Of a stretch of 64,000 nucleotides of DNA, positions 34,001 through 43,000 are shown one piece after another. A program made the translations under genes and the position numbers. The notes under the pieces are model-generated. The model worked only from the letters and a program-made list of their open reading frames with translations, made no database searches and was not told where the DNA came from. The stretch is from Trematomus loennbergii (lineage: Eukaryota; Chordata; Actinopteri; Perciformes; Nototheniidae): contig JAAOOA010000355.1 of the NCBI GenBank assembly GCA_012861695.1, positions 7,501 to 71,500 on the forward strand. The letters run 5' to 3'. Within the stretch, counting starts at the first letter, position 1. Each line of letters begins with the position of its first letter.

Positions 34001-37000
34001 TCGGGATGTTAAGAGCATTCCATGGAATATAACAACAAGTGTATCTCGAGCCGGTTTCTCAAACTTACCTACCCCACCTTTAAATGTTAATTAATATTTA
34101 GATGTGAATGATGGATGTTTTGTCTTCTCTGAGCATCTGGAAATGTACTGCGCACACAAACACAGTTAACAAACCAATAAAGTTTCAATATTTTAAACTG
34201 AAAACCATCAGATGTTCTCACTATATGAGCATTAAGACATAACTCTGATATTGGTGGGAGATTATATAGATCTGATTTTAAACTCTAACACATTGTGATC
34301 AAATCGTGTGTGTTTAATGATAAAGAAACTACTAGAAAGTAATAATAACTGATAACTGTAAGTCCTGCTGTGTGGTGTGATCACATGCTGAGGAACCTCT
34401 AAAGTCCTTCATGTGTTTGACATGTCGCCTCTCAGTATTTAAACAGCAGAAATGTTATCGTGTTTATTTGAATAATTAAACTCCTGATCCACATTAGTTT
34501 ATAAAGTGAATCACATCTGGACTTACTTGGCCTTCCTGCAGTTCCTCACAGCTGGAATCAGTCTCTGTTTCCCCTCCTCTGATGTGTTGTACTGACTCAG
34601 GTCCAACTCATCCAGAACCTCCTCTGACATCTGCAGCATGTAGGCCAGAGCAGAGCAGTGGATCTCAGAGAGTTCCTTCTTGATCTGTTCCTGACTTCAG
34701 GAACTCTGTGATCTCCTGATACTGAGTGGTCCTTCATCTCTGTCAGACAGTGGAAGATGTTGATGCTCCTTTCAGGAGAGTTTCATCACTTCTCATCTCC
34801 TTCAGGTTGCTGATGGCTCTCTGGATGACTTCTGGACTGGTGTCTGAGCGACCCAGCAGGCCTCCTAACAGTCTCTGGTTGGACTCCAGAGAGAGGCCGT
34901 GGAGAAAGCGGACAAACAGGTCCAGGTGGCCATTTCTACTTCTGAGGGATTTCTCCATGGCTCCTTTTAGAAAGACATCCAGGGATGGGTACTCCTGAGA
35001 ACTGATTTTACTGTTATAGGGCCAGTCTTTCTTCAGGAAGTCCTTCAGTACCTTTGTGTTCCTGTTGGTGTAACAGTGCAACATGTAGACTGCAGCCAGA
35101 AACTCCTGAATGCTCAGATGAACAAAGCAGTAGACTGTTTTCTTGAAGATCACTCTCTCTCTTTTGAAGATCTCTGTACAAACTCCTGAGTGCACCAAGG
35201 CCTCGGTGACACCAAGACCACAGCGCTGCAGGTCTTTTGGTAGAACATGATGTTCCTTTCTCCAGATGTTCAAACGCCAGCCTCCCCAGCTTCAGAAGAA
35301 CCTCCCTGTCAGCCTCCGTCAGCTGCTGTGGACTCGTCTCATGTCCCTCTTCATACTTCTGCTTCTTCCTCTTGGTCTGGACCAGCAGGAAGTGTGAGTA
35401 CATGTCAGTGAGGGTCTGGGGCAGCTCTCCTCTCTGGTCTGTAGTCAACATGTGGTCCAGAACTGCAGCAGTGATCCAGCAGAAGACTGGGATCAGACAC
35501 ATGATGTGGAGGCTCCTGGAGCTCTTGATGTGAGAGATGATTCTGCTGGACAGGTCTTCATCACTCGATCTCCTCCTGAAGTACTCCTCCTTCTGGGCGT
35601 CAGTGAAGCCTCGTACTTCTGTTACCCTGTCCACACACTCAGGAGGGATCTGATTGGCCGCTGCAGGTCTGGAAGTTATCCAGACGAGAGCCGAGGGAAG
35701 CAGCTTCCCCCTGATGAGGTTTGTCAGCAGCACGTTGACTGAGGACTCTGAGAGACATCAGACACAACCTCTTGTTTCTGAAGTCCAGAGAAAGTCTGCT
35801 TTCATCCAGGCCGTCAAAGATGAGCAGCACTTTGCAGACAGCCAGCTGCTCTGCTGTGACCTTCTGTAAGGTTGGATGGAAAACATGGAGCAGCCTGAGA
35901 AGACTGTACTGCTCACCTTTGATCAGGTTCAGCTCCCTGAAGGAGAGCGGGATCACCAGACTGACATCTTGGTTTCCAAACCCTCGGCCCAGTCCAGAGT
36001 GAACTTCTGCACTGAGAAGGTTTTTCCAACTCCAGCGACTCCGTTGGTCAGGACCGCTCTGATGAGAGTCTGTTGGTCAGGTGAGGCTTTAAAGATGTCC
36101 TGGCACTTGATTGGAGTTTCATGGAGGGTCTCTTTCTTGGAAGCTGTCTCCAGCTGCCTCACCTCATGTTGGGTATTAACCTCTTCACTCAGGCCTTGTG
36201 TGATGTAGAGCTCAGTGAAGATCCTGTTGAGGAGGGTTTCACTTTGATCAGTTCCTTCAGTCACACGTTCACATCTCCTCCTCAGACTGAGCCTATGTTC
36301 ATCTAAAACCTCCTGCAGACCACTATCTGCTGACAGAGAAGAAACAGGAGAGAATCAGGAAATGCTTTTGAGAATCTAACAATAAAACTAATGTTTAATA
36401 AACATTGTAATGTCTATGCTCTCAACAGAATACCTAATAAAAAAACAAATGAACCAGGAAGAAGAATAAGACGCTGCATGAGTTCGGCCTCTTACCTCGT
36501 ACAGAGCTGGTCTGACTGGCTGTCTGCAGGCCAGCTCTGGTTCTGGATCTTTCTCCACACTGGGGACAGGAGGGGTCTCCTGATGGAGGTCTCTGCTCCC
36601 AGTATGAGGTGATGCACTGTCTGCAGAACCAGTGTCCACAGCTGGTAGAGACTGGATCCTTCAGGACGTCCTGACACAGAGCACAGCTGGACAGCTGCTC
36701 CTCCACAGGAACACCACTCTTCCTCTTCCCTCTGTGGAGATGAACACATCCTTTATAGCACTTTACATTAGTGGAGCTGATTCTCACCAAAGGTACAACA
36801 AGGGGGAAATTCTAGTTTGATATTTAAAAAAAGGTCTATATAATATACCCTTGTGATCAGGTAGATAGCTTACAGTTCACATGATCATAAAACCAGAGAG
36901 CATCCTGTCTGGATTCCTGACCCAGAGGAGCACATGTTCCCTGTATCTACACACAGCTGTATGAACCTGGTGCTTTATAAACCCAACATAGAATCTGCTG

Positions 37001-40000
37001 TGAATTCATAGCAATAAACATATGGAAAGGATGCCTAAATAACAACAGAATGAAACTGATTTGTAAAAAGCCTGAGTTAATGCTTTGTCAGGTCTGTCTC
37101 CAACACAATGAGCATACAAACATTTTAAAATGTTTTTTCTAAAGAGATGGGTTTGATTAAAGCTAGGCTAACATTAGCTGCTCCATCCTCACTCAGAGTA
37201 ACTTCATGAAGTCATAAGTACAGCAGTGTCTATATTGTTAGCACCACAGACAGTCTCTGGTTTATACAGGAACATGAATAACCCTGATTGAATATGAGCT
37301 GCTGTAGAGCTCTGTTCTCCTCTCTGATTCCCCTCAGACCGTCAGAGACCACAGGAGCTCAATCTCAACTCTGACAGGTTTTGTAACAGAGCGTCACTAA
37401 CTTTACACTCAAGTTGAAATGTCACGCTGCACGAATACGCAGGTGATATGAATTTAACATCTTCACTTCCTTCCTGTTGCCAGGCACAGATCTAGGTCTT
37501 TGTATTGACTCTACATGTTACGGTGGCCCGGAAGTAAAAGACACCACAGCATTTCACAAAACACAACAGCATTTCAGAAAACACTACAGCATTTCAGAAA
37601 ACACCACAGCATTTCACATTGGACGGAAAGGGTATTCCTTTAGGGAGAACACTTCTTGTTTGTGATTGGACAGAGCCAGCCAGAGAAGCACTGCTGTGTC
37701 CCAACACATCAACCGTTAGCTGTTAGCACTCAGAGCTCACAGCTCCTCATATCTGTTCAGAAACTGGCAGAGGTGGGAGTAAGTCCTACATGTGCAAGTC
37801 ATGAGCAAGTCTCAAGTCTTGACCTACAAGTATCAAGCAAGTCCCAAGTCACTGTGGTGAGAGTCAAGAAAGTCAAGTCAAGTCATACGAAATTCTGATG
37901 AATAAGCCCAGTTTCCGCATTTTCATAACCACTGTCTTTTATGGCGCAGTTCCACTACAGCGCGGAGCTCGCTTTAAGCGTGCCGTGTCGTGCCGTACCC
38001 GTTTTTGGTTGCGCTTCCACTAGGCCTAGTTACGGCCCGGCCCGGCCCGGGGCCACTTTTTCACCTCTTTTCTGGCCCGACAAAATTGTGGTTCTATCGG
38101 GGCCAACAAACAGGGCTGAGTCGGGCTGAGTATGCTAAACTAGAGAGAGAATCGCTGGCAAGGGGGCTAGAACTACAACAAGATGGACATATTTGACCGT
38201 GATTTAATTGTAATACACGTTTCAAAATGATGAAGTAACAACATACTGATACCGGTTAGTAAAAACCATGAATTAATGCTTTGTCAAGTCTGCAGACAGA
38301 CGGCAGGCGAAACACCTTTTAAAATGCGTGTGTTCTAAATGGAGATTGGCTAAGCTAACGCAGTATATGCTCCGACCGTCCACACTCACAACAACGGCCT
38401 ATACAGACATAAATAAAGCAGCGACTGTATTCTCCATGACACAGGCAGTCTGTGGTTTGTACTTGTTTAACTTTTGTCGAGTTTCTGAACAGATATGAGG
38501 AGCTGTGAGCTCTGAGTGCTAACTGCTAACAGCTAACGGTTGATGTGTTAGGATGTTTTTTTAAATGTTGAAGTGAAATGCATCAATCTGGTGCACTTTG
38601 AGCACAGCATGAATTGATGGATACAGCTCTCAACACTCAGATGAAAGGGAGCTGTATACTTTTTAATGATCCAAACATCTTTAGAATATGATCACAACCA
38701 ATAACAAATCATTTAAACTGGTTTATTCTTATCTTATGTTACCTAGTTAGCATTCTTTCTTTTTATTTATGCATATTTTACTAATCACTCCCCTTTTAAA
38801 CTGTTCTTTTTTTTTTTTACTGTCCTACAGTCCACATTGGAATGATTTCTTACTTTATTTTTTACAACTAGGCTATATTAAATAGATAAACACATTGCTT
38901 TTCTTCCCGACTGCAACGCTGTTGTGTGTTGAAGGAAAGAGATATGATTCTACACTGTATTGAAGTAAACATGTATTATTTTGAATTGTATTTTAGTAAA
39001 CATATATTGTTTTGAATTGTATTGTAGTTAACATATATTGTTTTGAATTGTATTGTAGTTAACATATATTGTTTGAACTGTTTTTATGTAATCACAAACG
39101 GGTTTTGATAATCACTTAGAATAAGAATGTTGTTCTCACTTTCAAATTCACTGACTTAGAGATTCTGTGTTTCACACACCCACATTGATCCTAATCATTC
39201 CTAAGAGCCAGATGGGGTTTTGAAGTCGTAAAAGACCTCATTAAATGTATGGAGAGGGGTTTGGATGTCTGAGGGGGGTGGTTTATGTGAAGAGCTCTCA
39301 TGAGAAGGTGGAGGAGTGGGGATCCCCACAGAGATAAGGGTTGACTTTTGACCTTATGGAACTTTGTGGTTTGAACTGTGATTGAACTAGACCAGAAGCG
39401 AATCCAGCCAATCAGGACACCTGAGGGAGGTTAGCAGTCTAAACGGCTCCTCCCCAGGGGCTCTACTGATTCGCTTGGGAGTAAAGTGGGAAGGAAGAGT
39501 TGAGCAATCTCCGCCCCAAAGATAGATAGAAATACTGATGTTTTCAAGTGTAAAATGCTTCTTGTTTGCTGAAGGCAGGTCTAGAAGACGGTAAACCGCA
39601 TCCCAAACTTGAAGTCTGTACTTCTCGTTTCCTGAAGGCTGGTCTGTCTACCTGTAAACCGCGTCACAAACCTGAAGCCCGGAGTACTCGAGTACTCTGT
39701 ATAACTTGTATAATTGTTCTATTTCCTACCAGTAAACTCAGACAATTTGTTATAATTTTGATTCCGGTGTTTTCAATTCCTTTCTTATTTTAATAGAGAT
39801 TTCAGCCTCATCCAACGAACGGCGCGTAGCAGAGGTGTTCTATCGCAACAGTGTGTGTGTGAGAGATTTTTACACATGTCTGAAAATGATTTTGGTTTCA
39901 GATGTGTGTGTGTGAGCAGGCTCGGATTGGCCATCGGGAGATTCGGGACTTTTCCCGGTGGCCCGCTGCCGTTGATGGACTGCTGCCGTTGGCATAGGCG

Positions 40001-43000
40001 TGGACTTTCACAGCGCCGCTGCGCTGGTACCGCATCCGCCGCCGCAAACACCCGCCGTTGCGAGGCTCCGGCGCTGTGAAAGTCCACCGCCGTTGCGAGT
40101 CTCCGGCTGTAACAGTCCACTACCGCCCGCCCGCCCGCAAAGCTTAAACTTAACGTTAGCTTTCTAGCTAACACAACACATTCACGCACCTTTCTCTGTG
40201 GGTTTTTTAGTGACGAATGAAGTTGGATGTTGTGGTGGTCGTGTCACTGATCTTTATGCTGCAGACCCTGCATACCGCTGTTCTCTTCTTATTAGCGTCA
40301 TCGACAACATAATCCTTGAATCCAAACTTCACTATTTTTGGAGTAACGCTAGCCGCTGCCATGTTAACTGACACTCCTGCCGTCTAGTGGGTTGCCAGGT
40401 TTGCGCGCACGGCGCTATAATCACCCAATCACGTTTTTCGAAAAAACTAAACGTGATATCTCACTACAAAAACAAACGCAAATATTTAATTTTAAACAGA
40501 CAAGTCCTTTCAAGTCATCTGTCTCAAGCTTAAGTCAAGTCTCAAGTCATGAATACCAAGTCAAAGTCAAGTCAAGTCTTTTATCAATGTTAGTCAAGCA
40601 AGTCTCAAGTCAAAAATATGCGACTCGAGTCTGACTCGAGTCAAGTCATGTGACTCGAGTCCCCACCTCTGGAAACTGGACAAAAGTTAAACAAGTACAA
40701 ACCACAGACTGTCTATGTAATGGAGAATACAGTCGCTGCTTTATTTATGTCTGTATGACCAGGGGTGCACATAACTGGTACGCATGCACGGCAACAATCT
40801 GAAATGCGTACCGTCACTTGTGTCACAAAGCACATTTGCGTACCGACGTAAATGTGAAGCTTTTCCAGAAGGCGGTCTGTACAGCAGCCCTGCGCTAAAA
40901 CAGCTGATCACAACGTTCACACGCTCCGCGGTCACGAAACTCTGTACTCTACTGACGCCCCCCCCCCCCCCGTTGACAATCGTGAAGCGCTGTACTCCAC
41001 TGACGCCACCCGTTGACAATGGTCAGAAGTTGGAGTACCAAACACTGACTCCAGGTACTCATCTGAGGACCTCACTGAGAAAGTTGTGTGCACCCCTGTG
41101 TATGACGTTGTTGTGAGTGTGGACGGAGCAGCTACACAGGTTAGTTTAGCCTGATGGATCCGATTCCATTCAGAAAACACGCATTTTAAAAGCTTTTCGC
41201 CTGCCGTCTTGTCTGCAGACTTGTCAAAGCATTAATTCATGGTTTTTACTAACCGGTATCAGTATGTAGTTACTTCGGCATCACTTTGAAACGTGTATTA
41301 CAATTAAATCACGGTCAATATGTTCATTTTGTTGTAGTTGGTATCTCCCATAGGATTTACATGGAGATACGCCCCGCCCCCTCTCCAGCGCGTCTTGTTT
41401 GAATGACAGGAGCAAACACAGCTAACAGCCGCCGTGAAACTCGAGCGATTAGAGCGATGTGAATATTGGGTAGTCTACCATAGTATTTACATGGAGATAA
41501 GCCCCTTAAAAAACATGAATTAATAAAGCATTAATTCATGTTTTTTTCGCATCGCTCTAATCGCTCGAGTTTCACCGCAGCTGTCAGTGTTTACTCCTGT
41601 CATTCAAACAAGACGTGCTGGAGAGGGGGAGGATCGATCAGGCTAAACTAACCTGTAGCTGCTCCGTCCACACTCACAACAGCGCCATACAGACATAAAT
41701 AAAGCAGCGACTGTATTCGCCATGACACGGACAGTCTGTGGTTTGTACTTGTTTAACTTTTGTCCAGTTTCTGAACAGATATGAGGAGCTGTGAGCTCTG
41801 AGTGCTAACAGCTAACGGTTGATGTGTTAGGACATGTTGCGCTGTCGGGTGCTGACCAATCACAAAGCGTCATTTCTTGACTGGCAGCAAAAACAACCAA
41901 TCACAGCAGTGCTTCTCTGGCTGGCTCTGTCCAATCACAAACAAGAAGTGTTCTCCCTAAAGGAATACCCTTTCCGTCCAATGTGAAATGCTGTGGTGTT
42001 TTCTGAAATGCTGTGGTGTTTTCTGAAATGCTGTTGTGTTTTCTGAAATACTGTTGTGTTTTCTGAAATGCTGTTGTGTTTTCTGAAATGCTGTAGTGTT
42101 TTGTGAAATGCTGTAGTGTTTTCTGAAATGCTGTGGTGTTTTCTGAAATGCTCTGGTGTCTTGCACTTCCGGGCCACCGTAACATGTGATATCACAAAAC
42201 ACTGTTATATCTGCTAATGCTAAACACAACCAGCTCACCAGGTTATCACTATTATTAATAATCATCTTAAAAAGACATATCATAGACATGCCCAAGTAGT
42301 TCAATAATGTTTTGGACGATATCATTCTTTTTGTAAATCAGAATTTATCAACATTCTTGCTCTTTAAAACCATTTTATACACAGATACAATGATAATATA
42401 ATTGCATATTGAAATATCCTCAAATAATGTTAGCTTGCTGTACTCTGCTGCGTGTTCCCTTTACAAACTGCTCACATGATTTCATTAAAGAACAGTTTCA
42501 TATATTAGATTATAAAAACTGAGTCCTCTTCAGGTCAGGTTACAGCAGAGACTCTTACTCTGTGTCTGAGGGTCCAGGTTCATTACTGAAGTCTGGATGA
42601 AGACCCATAGACCGGTCACTCTTCAGAGACAGACAGCTGGGGACTGGAGACCCTGCTCTCTGTCTGTGGAAACAACAAGTTTTAAACATCATTAGTTCAT
42701 CTAAAGAGCAGCTTTTGATCTATGACTGTTCACCTGATTAAAGATTTGTAGAGTTTTTGAGTCGTGATTTTGGGTTTCTGTTTTTAAAATTCATTCAAGT
42801 CCAACATGTAGAGAGTGAGGATGATCTCACTAGTAGATTATTTACTATCTCTGATGATGACAAGAAGCAAGAGTTCAATTACACTTTGTTAATGTACTCT
42901 ACTGGGTTTCATTAAACAACAAGATTAAAAGGAAATATAATACAAAAACACGAATGTTCAGCTTTGATGTAACAACATTCATAATTAATTAAAGATAGCA

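Larger units (their letters stand above)
37519..42181. mobile_element. Large palindromic DNA transposon with nested hATs
   Basis: The ends are TACGGTGGCCCGGAAGT and its reverse complement, each flanked by ACATGT (37513-37518 and 42182-42187). The arms are inverted copies: 37540-37767 pairs with 41760-42165, and 40672-40751 plus 41107-41140 pairs with 41650-41775. Without the nested elements at 37768-40671 and 40760-41098 it would be about 1.4 kb and almost wholly palindromic. A 20-bp satellite (TGAAATGCTGTGGTGTTTTC) lies just inside each end: 4 units left, about 8 right. No transposase. Confidence 0.8.

Noticed and set aside
39785..40189. 134-codon minus-strand frame as a transposase of the 2.9-kb hAT element
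   Set aside because: No RNase-H-like catalytic residues, BED finger or hAT dimerisation motif could be seen; composition suggests GC-rich repeat DNA.
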